Notes under the pieces: generated by a model
Told to the model about the DNA's origin: nothing
The model's input: the letters and a program-made list of their open reading frames with translations, nothing else
Databases searched by the model: none
Shown here: positions 50,456 through 61,923 of the stretch, in pieces
Position numbering within the stretch: the first letter of the stretch is position 1
Layout of the letters: each line of letters starts with the position of its first letter
Program-made: the position numbers and the translations under genes
Assembly (NCBI GenBank): GCA_013397115.1
Contig: VWZW01002568.1
Coordinates: 62,001-126,000 of the forward strand
Reading direction: 5' to 3'
Length of the DNA stretch: 64,000 nucleotides
Source of the DNA: Edolisoma coerulescens
Lineage: Eukaryota; Chordata; Aves; Passeriformes; Campephagidae

Positions 50456-51278
50456 GTATAGTTAGGAGTTTATCTGTGAGTGGAGTTGAGCAGTCTCTCA
50501 CACTCAGCCATGAGCTGCTCCTAGGTTCATACCAGTAGTTAAATATTTAATTCTCCCTGTTAATCTGACGTATCCATAAATGCCAATTCTAGGCCTACAA
50601 CAACTAAAAGTCATTTAGGGATCAGAAGAATGAAATGTTAGAGGAAAAATAACGGTGCCAGTCTGGGATAAAGATCACTTTAAAAGTCCCAGACATGTAG
50701 GTATTTTATTTCTATCACTAAAAAAATGATAAAACTTGCAAAAAATAAACAGACCACTGAGTCAGCAGGTGTAAAGCATCTTCACTTCTACTTGTTTCTT
50801 TTGCTGAACACGGTTGTATTTGTGAAGGGTTAACCCTTAGGATGGATGGTGTAAAGGCTGCCTAGTGCAGAGTCCTAATTTCAAGGAAATTTTCATGTTC
50901 TGTTCTTTGAAGGGGTATTGACTTCCAAATCACACACAGACATGCCTCTGATCTTCCTGGGGATGAGTCACAGTGCAACGTGGATGCGAAGCACTGGGAT
51001 CAAATTTGCAGCGTGTTGATCGCTGCTGATGACAGGACGAGATGTTCTCTAATCCCGTGTGTGGGGTTATAGAGTGTGCTTTATTAAAAAAAGAGGACTT
51101 AGAGCTATTAAAAGCAGAGTGCTTAGGTTTTTGTTGATTTGAGGGGTTTTTTATTAGTGCTCTGCTGTAGATTTTAAAGTATAATAAAGTAACAAATGTT
51201 ACCTTGAGCTTAGTGGCTTTAAATGCTGGGTTGATTTACACTCAGAGCAGAGCTTTCGGTGTCAGGCGAGCTCTTTTC

Positions 51279-51297
51279 NNNNNNNNNNNNNNNNNNN
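51279..51297. other. Assembly gap (19 Ns)
   Basis: Nineteen undetermined bases are followed at once by a run of 14 T (51298-51311). The gap probably marks a homopolymer or GC-rich stretch that was not resolved, so its true length may differ. It lies about 30 bp to 200 bp upstream of the motifs assigned to the second RCAN2 promoter, so promoter content may be missing. Confidence 0.99.
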
Positions 51298-51299
51298 TT

Positions 51300-51526
51300 T
51301 TTTTTTTTTTTGCCACCATAAGCACTCAGCTGAAACAACAGCTATGACTCAGTTGACAGTGAACGCTGCTTGAATTGATTTAGTCCGAGTTCAGATTTAG
51401 CACATAATCATGTTCAATTTGATCCACTGTGCTGCCTAGAGATAAAAGGGTTGAAAAAATAGATTTAGCTTATGTCAGTCTTTGTGGTGATGTCATTGCC
51501 ATGAGAGATGGAATAGCGCTGTTACT
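51300..51526 (+). promoter_or_regulatory. RCAN2: Probable second RCAN2 promoter (short isoform)
   Basis: This AT-rich, non-CpG region lies immediately upstream of the alternative first exon. It shows a consensus AP-1 site TGACTCA (51345-51351), a TATA-like GATAAAAGG (51441-51449) and a CRE-like TGATGTCA (51488-51495). If the TATA-like box is used, initiation would fall near 51470. I saw no GGAAA/TTTCC run that would suggest an NFAT cluster like that of the calcineurin-inducible RCAN1 promoter, although the N gap just upstream limits this. From memory, the short ZAKI-4 isoform in mammals is regulated separately from the long one and responds to thyroid hormone; I cannot identify a thyroid-response element by eye. 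The promoter call rests on motifs and position only. Confidence 0.5.
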
Positions 51527-51742
51527 ATGCTGTGCCTGCTCAGTTGGTGGGTGTACGGGGGACAGGCAACCAGCAACTCACTTGAAGTGCACAGAGCTCG
51601 TGTTGGAAGCTTGCAGGCATTGCCAGAGCTGAAACTGAATCTTGGACTGTTCAATTGCAGTACTGAACTGAAGATTTTTTTTTTTTTTCTTTTTTTTGTT
51701 GTTATTTTTTCTTCCATCGTTTGTTACTCTGAGCTTGCCTAA
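51527..51742 (+). promoter_or_regulatory. Upstream ORF in the 5' leader of the short RCAN2 isoform
   Basis: An ATG at 51527 opens 71 codons that end with TAA at 51740-51742, which is 21 nt before the RCAN2 Met1 codon and in the same frame. The reading frame crosses a long T tract (51675-51697), giving a run of Phe/Leu/Val, so a functional peptide is unlikely. If transcription starts upstream of 51527, this uORF would reduce initiation at the main start. Further upstream ATGs lie at 51490 (ending within five codons), 51501 and 51508. The ORF itself is visible in the sequence; any role in translation is inferred. Confidence 0.4.
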
Positions 51743-51763
51743 CTCTGTGTACAAAGGCGGGGG

Positions 51764-51850
51764 ATGCCAGCCCGTAGCATGGACTGTGATGTTTCCACTC
51801 TGGTTGCCTGTGGGGTTGATGTGGAGGTTTTTGCCAGCCAAGAGGTTAAG
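51764..51850 (+). CDS. RCAN2: RCAN2 alternative first coding exon, short isoform (29 codons, partial CDS)
   Basis: This is the alternative N-terminus of RCAN2. The 29 codons read MPARSMDCDVSTLVACGVDV and then EVFASQEVK. They end in phase 0 at an AAG|GTATGC donor (51850/51851), the same phase and final lysine as the 18.5-kb exon, so both exons can join the same downstream exon. From memory the human 197-aa isoform begins nearly identically, with changes at residues 4, 17, 24 and 25. An in-frame TAA at 51740-51742 blocks any upstream extension. Two in-frame starts exist: Met1 (51764, G at -3, C at +4) and Met6 (51779, A at -3, G at +4). Met6 has the stronger context and would give the 192-residue form originally described for ZAKI-4. 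The acidic VDVEVF segment corresponds to the first beta strand of the RNP-like domain. Confidence 0.93.
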
Positions 51851-54414
51851 GTATGCGCCTGCAGTCCTTTTGTTGCTTCCTAGAAAAGCCTGTGGGAGCA
51901 ATAGGCATTTGTATGTAGCAATTCACAATAAGGGGGCAGATGAGATTTGCTGCGGCGGTAAAAGACACGCAGCTAAAACAATCTGTTAATTGGGGGAGAG
52001 AAATATGGGAGAGGAATTGTGCTTGCTTTTTAGTGTGTTTTGATAAGCTGAAAGAATAGCCTGGTGTTTACTCTTTAATGATATAAGAAATGGGTTATAT
52101 AACTGACATCTGTGCATATGCATGTTTCATATTCATAAAAAATCTTTCATTGTTAATTTTGTCAATTTATTTTTAGTCCTGTGTCACTTTTTAGATCAGC
52201 CTTGCCATAAATGTTATTTATTGATGTTGATAACCTTCAGATATCTTTACTCGGTTGAACAGTAGCTGTTTCTTTCCTTCACATTCAAATCAAATGTGCA
52301 AGCATAAATTTTTTGTGAAGGGTTAGAAGTTTGTAGCAAGTATTTTGGTGCATCTGCAGTTTAACAGAACACAAAAAGTTGTGCATCTTGCATATCATAT
52401 GAATACCTGAAAAACAATGCTTAAATCTAAGGCTTGATATGCAGGGCTCATAGTCTCTTGATTAGACAACTGCTGTAGAGAAGTCATTCTGTGTAACTGC
52501 TTACTGTTGAAAACAATTATCTTTTTCATTTATTCTCATATTACTGCAAGAAAATCACTGCAGATTAAGTTTGAAAGAGGAATTGTAAGTATGCTTTTCA
52601 CAGATCATCTGAAAGAGCTCATAGATGTAATACAGTGATATTCAGCAGTTTATAAAGGACAAAGGTACTGAAAAAATTCGTTTCTAATCTGATGGTTCTT
52701 AGTATTGAAAGAATGGAACAGGGTAAAAAGGATTTACAAATTGGAGGTCAAATTTTGAACCTCTGTTCTGTTTGTTTCCGAGTCAGACATTGAAGCCACT
52801 GGAAATATCTGGAAATAAAACTACTTTGATTTGCAAGAGGCTATGATGATTTTTATTTCCTGTTAGTTTGTTACCATGTGAGATCATTTATACTTTATAC
52901 AGGTGCTTTTGTGTTGGCACCAAGAGATTCTTCTTAATTTAAGAAGCTTTTTCCTAACAGTTTAGTAGTGGATTTAGAGATGAAATAGTGAGTAATTCAG
53001 AGGAATGATTCAGGTGAGGAGTCTTGCCTGCATTGGGACGTTTCCTGTATTATTTTGAAGTAGTAAAATGTTTGTCTGCTCATTCATTTTTTCTTTTTTC
53101 TTTTTTTTTCTTTTTTTTTTTTACTTAAGAGCATTTCCTTTTAACATGTAGGATTTACACCTGCATTGATATGATCTTGTACCTGGGTCTTTTAGTGTCT
53201 GATCCATGTTCAGTGTAAGACTGTGCAAGACATTAAAGTTGTAGTGAGCTTCTTGTATCCTCATTCATGTCAGTAGCAATACAAAAGCAAAATTTTGGCT
53301 TCCATAAATCAGCAGAAAGCATTCCATTGAATTGGGTAACACTTAGATTAGCCTGATTCAAGCTGCAGCATCTATAAAGTGTGGGCCAGGACTATGAGAT
53401 AAGAGAACAAAAGGGTTACAGAGACATAACAGGATTTGTAACCCTTTTGTGTTACTTGGACTTTCTGTACCTTGTTTGCTTTGGTTAAAACTGCCCTGTT
53501 TTGCTTTTTTGCCCCCTTATGTCTGAATTAAAATGTTGATTGCAAAGACTTTGGGTATATTTACAGTGGGGACTGCACTGCAGACTGCACTGCAGCTTAG
53601 AAACGCCAAGTCTACTTTGAAGTTGCCTGGCTTGGAGGCTGTGAGCAGCGTGTCCTCCGTGACCCACAGCTCCCTGCAGGCTCATTTCCACTGCGTTATC
53701 CCCACACTCTGCTGTGGAGGCTGTGGCCAGTTCTGTGCTCGTCCCTGGGTTCCCCATGCAGCATCCTGCAGAGTGGGCATCCTCTGTGAAAGTTTCACTG
53801 CTGCTGATAGTTTAAAGCTGGAGATGCCCACTGCTCTTTGCTCACTTCCAGGAGGATTGCAAGGAAAAAACAGTATGGCTATATTTTTTTTTTTTTTTTG
53901 TGCAAAAAGGTTCACTTCAAGGTGGGGTTTTTTGGTGACAGTGTGGTCACGGCATAAAAAAGTTTATGTTGACTTTGATAGAATGGGGAACAGCTTTAGG
54001 GTTAAAAAGGCAGGAGGCTGTTGCTGAGAAGAGATGAGTGTGGAGGAAGGGCAAAAGCAAGCGCAGAATTCCTGTCTTCTCCACCTACCCTGTGAGTACC
54101 CCTCTGCCCAGCCCTTTTGTGGGTCAGCCTGAAGGCACATGTAGCATTGACAGCTGAAGTCTAGGCTATTGTCCCTTCTCCAACAGAAGTTTTTCTTGCA
54201 GGGAACCTTCTCCCTGTGTGAAGGGAATGTTCCCTCAGTGGTAGAACAGATATTAAAGATCTTACAATATGTGTGGTGCTTGGTGAGATTTGCTAAAATG
54301 AGCTTTTATTCCTGTAGAAGTAGTTCTCTGATGTCAGCAAGAGTTGTGTTTAGGGTTTAGGATATGCTTATAGCATATCTCACTTCTATTTCAATTTAGG
54401 TTTAGAGCTGACGT
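51851..54414 (+). other. RCAN2: Intron downstream of the RCAN2 short-isoform exon, first part
   Basis: Begins at the GTATGC donor. A CpG-containing patch (GCTGCGGCGGTAAAAGACAC, near 51949) lies just after the exon and may still be promoter-proximal regulatory DNA. A C/T tract at 53090-53122, a 14-bp hairpin (53407-53450), a 12-bp doublet (ACTGCACTGCAG repeated near 53570-53593) and an 8-bp-arm dyad (54361-54379) are present. No exon is recognisable. Confidence 0.55.
53407..53450. other. Perfect 14-bp inverted repeat with a 16-nt loop
   Basis: ACAAAAGGGTTACA (53407-53420) and TGTAACCCTTTTGT (53437-53450) are exact reverse complements flanking GAGACATAACAGGATT. This is the longest perfect short-range hairpin I noticed in the window. 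The stem is too short for a typical microRNA precursor, and no transposon similarity is evident. Confidence 0.95.
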
Positions 54415-54640
54415 GAGGCTTGGGAGAAGGATGCTGGATGTGCTGAGCCATTGTTCTCCCATGGGGCTTGGGAGAAGGATGCTGGCTGGAGTGAGCCATT
54501 GTTCTCCCAAAAGGTTTGGGAGAAGGATGTGCCTTTACTGAGCCAGTGTTGTCCCATGAGGTTTGGGAGAAGGATGTTGGTTGTACTGAGCCATTGTTCT
54601 CCCGTGAGGTTTGGGAGAAGGATGCTGGCAGCACGGAGCC
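54415..54640. repeat. 48-bp minisatellite, four full copies and a partial fifth
   Basis: The unit starts GGTTTGGGAGAAGGATGCTG and runs through CTGAGCCATTGTTCTCCCAT to GAG. Copies are anchored at GCTT/GTTT positions 54418, 54466, 54514, 54561 and 54609, so the spacing is 48, 48, 47 and 48. The fifth copy decays after GGAGCCGTGG. Each unit contains GGGAGAA and TTCTCCC about 30 bp apart; in copy 2 the arms reach 9 bp (TTGGGAGAA and TTCTCCCAA). Because 48 is divisible by three, long open frames with 16-residue repeats appear on both strands. They are a by-product of the array, not a gene. Confidence 0.93.
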
Positions 54641-57600
54641 GTGGCTGTGCACTTTGCAGCACATGTGTTGGCCACATCTGCAGGCTGGGGGTGTGAGGAG
54701 CCTGCCAGGCCTGCAGTGGTAGAGCTTGGTGTGTTTGGGCTCTGGAACAACAGATCCCACAGCAGGTGGCAATGAGGACTCCTGGAAGTTGCCACTTCTC
54801 AAGAGCACTGGCCCCTCAGAGCTGAGGAATTCTTATATAGAGCTGGCTTTGGGCACAGGGCTTGGAGTGGAGGGAGCTCTCCAGCTTATTGCTGCTTTTC
54901 ACCCCTGGAGGAGACCTTGTTCTGTAGGCATTGTGCTCTTAGCCTCTGGCAGTCAGGCTTGGAAACACACTGTTTCCATTTGGCCTCTGGAAGAGGGGAG
55001 CAGTTATTTAGTACTGGAGGCAAAGCTTTTTAGTTGCTGCATTTGGAGCTGCTCATCCTTTCGATGAACAGAGGCTTGTATGGGTGCCTTGGCCCCCAGC
55101 ACTGACACCGTGGGCTTGCCACTCATGAGCCCATCCAACAAGCCCTTCACTTCTGATCAGCTGCTGCTTCGAGTTGTCTTTTCTAATCCAAATATTGGGT
55201 CAGGCTAATCAACAGGCTACTGACTGTAGATCAGGAACTAGAAGAGTTTAGAAGGCAACCACAGAAATCACAAAGTGCAGTTCTGCTTAGAAGTTCACCT
55301 GGGTAATTAAAATTCTTTCAGTGCCTCTAGATGATAATTTCATGTAATGATCTTTGTTACATAAGCAATTAGTTAATGAATATCTTGTTTATTTCTAATA
55401 GAGGAATTCCAGACATCACTGAAACAGTGGCAGAGAATTTAAACTTGTATTTCTTACTCTAAGCAGTGTGTTTCTATATGATTAATTCTAGATATTCTCT
55501 CCTCATTTGTGCTCACACAGACCATTCCATTCTGGAACAAGGTAGGATTGTGGCAACTTGGCACTACTGTGAGAGAGAAGAAATAGTAATGATCCAGATG
55601 GATCACATCCTGAAGACAATAATGGGATGTGGATGGGGCCATTATCTTAACACAGGGAAAAAACCCAATGTGGACATAAGCCAGGCAGCAAAGGGATTTC
55701 CCTTTGTAGGAAGTAGAAACAGTTTCACTGTTTTGACTGTTGCTTTGGAGGATTAATCCCCATTGGAGCAGGAGCTCTGTCAATTTGTAAACTCATTACT
55801 CAGTTCAGATACTCCAGTGAGCACCCTGCTAATGGGAGTTGTTTGGGATGGATGGGTTGGAGGCCAGTCACTGTCCTGCAGTTGCCTTTAAGTGGTTTAG
55901 CAGTCTGAGCTCCTGAGGTCTAAAGGGTAAAAAAAGCACACTAGATGCTTGTGGTTTTTGCTCTCCACTGCAGTTGTCCCCTTGTCTAAGTGGCTCATTC
56001 ACAAAGATGTTCTGAGGTTTAATTCAAGTGCTCTAAGGTCAGAGTCAGGTGAAGAAGACTAGGGAAGAAGAGGGCTGCCCCTCTGGATGCTGCCAGCTGT
56101 CCAGTGGCAGGAAGCATGACTTGTTGGGAGAGTTTCTGGGTCTCTGTCTTTGCATCCATCTCCTTAGCCATGTGAGCTTAATCCGTGGGAAGAGTCTGTT
56201 GCACAGTCATAAGACTTCACAGACGGGCTGTAAGGAGGGAACCAAACAACAGCATGACTGCCAAAAATACCCTGATAGCTAGAAAGGCCTGCTCTCTAAC
56301 TTCTGTTGGTATTTTCTGTAGTTCTTTCTAATTGCAAATAAAGTTGTGTCTGTGAAATCTGCACGATCCAAGAGTTCTGCTGGAGAAATAGATGTACGTG
56401 TTTTTTGATCTCTGCTTCCCATCTGTGTTCATTTAGAGGAAGTAATGGAGAGGAGCTTCCCAAAGGCTGTAGTGCTGTTTCCAGCATACTGACCTTGCTC
56501 TTGGCTTCAGGGTCAGCACAGAGAGACTCTGACAGCAAAACTGGGGCTCGTGCAGCCAGTGCTGCTGTGAACTGAGGTGCTCCCAGTTCCAGTCACTCTT
56601 GTGTGAAAGCACCTGGACTCTTTAAAGATGTTTCCAAAGAGGTGATAAAAGGATAAGACTTTCAAAGGTCATAATATGCTCTTTAGGCTGAGCTTCACTT
56701 ATTTGTACTTGCTTTTCCCTTGCCTCACAAGAAGAGGATGCTGCTGTTTCATTGGAGGTCAGTGGCAGCTGCAGGTGTTTACACACCTCGGAATATGGCA
56801 AACCTTGTGCTTCTCCTTCTTCACCCTTCTAGTGCTAACAGTGAACAAAAAAGCCAGTCAGAGGACTTTGTATTCTCTCTGATTCTCCCTTCTGTTGGAA
56901 GTCACATGAAGATATTTCCCTTTCATAAGGGTAACTAGACAATGAGCAATTTGTCAAATGAAAATAAGTAACAACTAGCATGTGCTGGTAGAAGGTGCAG
57001 AATTAGTCCAAGGCAGGTAATAAGGTGAGATGGACCTTGTAATTCTACTGACAAATGGCCCAGCCTGTGTGAGGAGCACTGAAGAGTTGGTGATTTTTTT
57101 CAGCAGATTTGAAGAATTAATCGGTGCAGCTATAGATTGAGGTACTTGTAATATGGATACAAGTGTGATACTGATTTTTCATTAAATAATTACTTTGGTT
57201 CAAATTCTCAGCAGAACCTAGAGAGGTAAAGTACCCAAGTTCTTTCTTTTCTTCTCAAAAAAAAAAAAAAAAATGAATTATCAAGGACACATCATTTTCA
57301 GGTCTGTAGTGATCCAGTCTCGTTTTCCTCTGAAGGTGCTGTATATGTGCAGTCTTTTGCCTCAAATTTTACGGATGCTGTTTGCTGCTGCCTAGCATGA
57401 CTAAGCTTTGATAGTGAGCAATGCTGCAGGTTCTGAGGCAGAGGTCTGCACCAACCTTGTATGTATCTTTAGCAGTTTTTTAGTAATTTTTAGTAATTTT
57501 TTTTTTTTTGCTCATAGACTAATGTACATGCTTTATGGTTGGACAGTTCTTCCTTTAATATTTCCTAGGGGTGATTCTACCAGAGGCCTTAAATAATCTA

Positions 57601-60600
57601 CTCAGTTTTGACCATTCAAGTGCTAAACAGCCTGTTTGCTTTGGAAGATGTTACCTAATCATATGCTAGAGTGCAAACAACCGTGACAGTGTGGTCTTGA
57701 GCAGAGAATTCTTCCTTGGCACAAAGACACTGAGGAAATTGTACCACAGTTTCTCAAACACTGGGGTAACACACAGGCTGCCAAGGTCCAGAAACTGGCC
57801 AAGCAGAGCCATCAGTCAGTGGCCCGTTGCTGGAAGATTGTGTGTTTTCCATCCACATATTTGTAGTGGTGCCAGCACTGTGTGCAGGAGCTTTTCCTGA
57901 AGATTTCCCCCATTAATATGATTTCCAGTAAGCACCTTCTCCTTCTAAATGCCAACAGAATTGAAATTTCCCCCAGGGGAGATTTCTCCTCTTTCTTTTC
58001 CTTATTGGAAATGCCTCTGAAAAGCATGTGTAGCCATCAAGTTTGGCCCCAGCCTGTTTTCCATCTAGGATTTCAGTTGATTTCTGCATTGTCCATGTCC
58101 ATTCCTGAAAGCACAGACCACCTTCTCACAACATCAGTGTTCTTGTGATGCCTTTAGCTGTCCCCACATGGAATTTCTGTTGGTGCTGAATCAAGGAGAA
58201 GCCTTTGGTTGTAGCAGCTGTGATGGAGTCAACAGCCTCGCTGTCCTTGCATGGTGGGAAATCAGCTGGATGGGTCCGTGTAGAGCTGGACGCTGTAGCA
58301 GCATCTCCGTGGCACCTTCTCTTCTGTACACCTGGAGTTGCTGAAAAACCTCAAAGTGGTGTTATAGGTAAAAAGTTCCAAGTGTTCTCATTTACAGATG
58401 GAAATCTAAGGAATGAGGAAGTAAGTTCTCTGATTAGAAACTGGATTTGGAATGCTGCAGAGCTGGTGTAATTAATAATTCTTGTTCTTAATAATCATGT
58501 TCTGTAGATGTTCAATCTCAAATGTCGTTGAGCTCTAGGTGTTTTCCAGAGACCAAGGAGCTTTGCTCAGTTAGTAGCTGATTTTGGTTGCTTTTTCGAG
58601 GGGTTTTTTGTGGTTTGTTTTTGTTGGGGTATGTGTGGTTGGTTGGTTGGTTATTGTTTTGTTTTTAATTTGCCCAAGCTTGGTACTTTTCAGAATCCTC
58701 ATTAAATTCTGGCAGACAGAAAGACTGGCTTTATCTTGCAGGATGGCTTCACGTTTATCAGGAGCATGGAAGAGCCTCCAGTTTTGCAGCACCAGGTAGT
58801 TCCACCTGTTGAAATAACAGTCCCAGAGCTGAGAAACCCAGTGAACCTGTTGGGCTCAGAGCAGTAGGAACAGGCAGCTGTACAGGGGAATTTCTGCAGC
58901 TCAATTTGTCACTTGCAGAAGAATCTCTCCGCTTCCTCTGTTGCAGTGAGGGATGTATTTGCCACTAAAAGGTGGAGGCATTCAGAGAGCTGAATCATGC
59001 AGCAGGGCTTCTGCTGCACAGCCAGAGAGAAGCCACCTTGCTGAAATCTCACTTGTCCTTTTATTCATGTAGGTCAGATGTGCTGGTGTGAGGCAGATGA
59101 ACAAATTATGGTAAAAAAACCTGCTAATCCTCACAGTAAAAGAAATTCCATTTATGGAGGAGATAAGAAGATGATTGTTTTATTTGCTGTACAAATCTTA
59201 CTCAAACTTTACCAGCTTCTAGTTTCCTTATCCTTTGCTGTGTATCCTCTTACCTGACGACAAGGTTCATTCAGTCTTGGCTACTTTTCCATGTTTCTTA
59301 GAGAAAACCAGTAACTAAACCACTAAGAATAAACACTTTTAAATTGTCTGAATAATTACACCTATACTAGGAAATTTGTTTTAACCACAAAACAAATTGT
59401 TGCTTGTATTGGGGGTGGGGTGGTGTATATTTTGTTTTGTTTGGAGGATTATTATTTTATTTGCTAATGCTGATAAAAAACAAAACCAAAACCAGCCCAC
59501 CAGCAGAAATGGCCTTGCTGCCTCAGAGAAGGACATTTATTTAACAGAAGCAAATGTCTGTAAGGGGCAGATCATAGGTGGAACTGTTCTGAGCTGAGGG
59601 AAGAGGAAATCAGTCAGTTATTCAAAATGTGGCTGAAATGAGAAAGGGGAGCATGGGGTTTGGAAGGAGGGAAGTCACTGTGATGAAGTGCCTCTGTTGG
59701 GAAAGAATGGGGAAAACTCCTGTGGAGACTGGGGCAGGGAGGCAGGTGGTGGCAGGACTTGTGTCCCTGGGGGTGACAGCAGCAGGGGAGTTGGGATGGA
59801 GGAAGAGCTCGTGAAAAGAAGAGTAATAACGGGAGACCAAGGTGAGAACAGATGACTTGGACTTCTTGTGCTGTAGTGAAATGATTTAAGGGCAGAAGAT
59901 GACACAAGGTGCTGGAAAACCCCATTGATAGCCTAAAAAAAGGAAGGATCTGTGACAAAGCTTTCATCAAGCAGATGTTAAGCATCGTGAAAACCTCAGT
60001 TAAATTAATCTTGACAGCTTTCTGCTTTACTGAAAGCATCTTCCACAGGCTTCCATCCCACCTCCAGGTAACAAAATCCCTTTGTGAGCAGGTACTCTGG
60101 GCTGCTGCCACTCTCCTTTCAACTCCTTCCTCAAAACTTTTTGCTGTTAAATGTCTCACAAGAAATTAAGTGGTTGCACATGGCTAGACTAAGCTATACA
60201 TGCATGCGTGGGACAGTAAATATTTTGAAAACCTTACAAAAAAAAAAATCAAATCTATTCTCTTTTACTATATGTTTTATTCCTACCTCTTCTGTTTTTC
60301 TGCTTCATCCTCCTGGAATGCAAGAAGGAATTTTGTGTTTTCCCTTGTTGTTTTTGTTCAGTGTGACAGATGATACTAAAATTAAATAACACTAATTTTT
60401 AAACTGTTGGAAGTATCCAAACAGTAGGTGATACAGTAAGACATATGTTAAATTGAGAGTGTTCTGGGTGCAGTTTTTTCAGCAAATGGAGGTAGGTAAT
60501 TTTATTTGATTTTTGGTTTTGATTTTAGCAGTTGAAGAAATTAATTATGGCAAGTACTGTTGGTGAAAATTATTTTGAAATTAGCTTTTGAAATAAAGTC

Positions 60601-61923
60601 TGAAGTCGAGGAAAATAATTTTTCTGAAAAGTCATTTTCAGTGACCTTATGGAGCTGGTAAATAGTGTCTCCTAAGAAGATTATCTTAGAGACCAAGAAG
60701 AACATGAGAATTAGCAGCTAAGGAGGCACTTTTGAATGCATAATGGAGATTATCTATCCTGATGCAAAGGACAGATGGGACATGCAATAAGGAACTGTTT
60801 GGGCTAGATCAGATACTCCTTTTGCTTTACAGCAGTTTAAGGACTTATATATAATGTGAAAATCAAGTGTGCAAAATCACGAACTAAGTTTCAATTATCA
60901 AAGATTTTAAATAAGAGCAAGGAAAGTCTCGTGATGTATAAAAATTAAGAGGAAAACAATGTGCATGTTCATTAACAGCAAGATACATAATGTGGGGAGG
61001 GTTACGGTATGACTGGTATCATTTGTGTTACATAATAACACAGATAATTATGTAAATTAATAGAAAAAACAACCCTAGTAGTGGCCAGAGCAGAGAAAAA
61101 CTGCTAAAAATGCAGGGGTAAGACAGATATTTAAGTGTACAGGACCTGCAAAAATCTACCTAACAATGCTTTAGGGTGTAGCTGAAATAATTTTTTACTA
61201 TTTGAAATTATCTTTGAGAATTCATAGCTTACAAAGAGACTTCTTGGGATGGGAGATGTAAAAAAATAGCATTCGTGTTTAAAAGGAGGAGGGGAGAAAG
61301 ACCTGGATAGTTCCAGGTATTTTTATCTGACTTGAATTTTGGAAATAAGTGTAGAAGTACTTTGGAATTAGTTAGGCCTGGGCTGTGTAGACCAAATCAC
61401 GTCAAATCAATGTGCCTTCCTTGTTTGACAGTGCAATGGGATAAGTGGGATATAGGAGATGTGGAGTGTAGATATTTTGACTGAAGCTTTCACACTGTTC
61501 AAGTCATTTCCATAAGTCATCTACACTCCAAATATAATTTCCATAAGGTGGGTGCATAGTTGTTTACAGAATGTCTGAACCAGAACCAGTTCATTCTCAA
61601 ATGGTGAAGGCATTTAAGCAGAAAAGCTCCCATGTTCCTTCCTGAAAGCAGGTTGAGAATAATGACAGTAGTCAAAAGGGGAAAACATGAAAAAAAGTGT
61701 GAAAGACACTGTCCCGGCAGGGCAGGGTCGAAATTCTGAACAACCCTTAGTTAAACAGCAGGGTGAAATTTAGCCCAAAAAGAAATAAATCAAAGTCACA
61801 GGTGTATAAAGGCATTCACATGACTAAACAGTTGTGTGATGCAAATCTCTTGAGTTCTAGTGAGTGGCAGTGGATAGTGAGCAGCAGTATCATACTTCTG
61901 TAAGCAAAACAAATGTGGATTCA
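54641..61923 (+). other. RCAN2: Intron downstream of RCAN2 short-isoform exon, middle part
   Basis: No exon of the shared RCAN2 C-terminal part is recognisable. It holds a 17-A homopolymer (57257-57273), a GGTT run (58637-58652), a weak exon-like 54-bp island at 58742-58795 and a block at 59.6-60.2 kb that is open on the minus strand for 181 codons without recognisable similarity. The rest is ordinary AT-leaning DNA. Confidence 0.5.

Larger units (their letters stand above)
40952..51278 (+). other. RCAN2: RCAN2 long intron, last part before the second first exon
   Basis: No exon is recognisable. A CpG-bearing GC-rich patch lies at 41100-41260. The stretch also holds a TG run (about 45634-45646), an AAAC run (about 43650-43670), inverted repeats at 47.35 and 49.37 kb and a 40-bp CR1-like scrap at 50.42 kb. 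Otherwise it is AT-rich. Confidence 0.5.

Noticed and set aside
53533..54027. 164-codon + frame
   Set aside because: It reads through a 12-bp doublet and a T homopolymer coding for poly-Phe, and has no recognisable similarity.
54386..54808. 140-codon minus-strand frame with 16-residue repeats
   Set aside because: The repeats are translation of the 48-bp minisatellite; a unit length divisible by three keeps all frames open.
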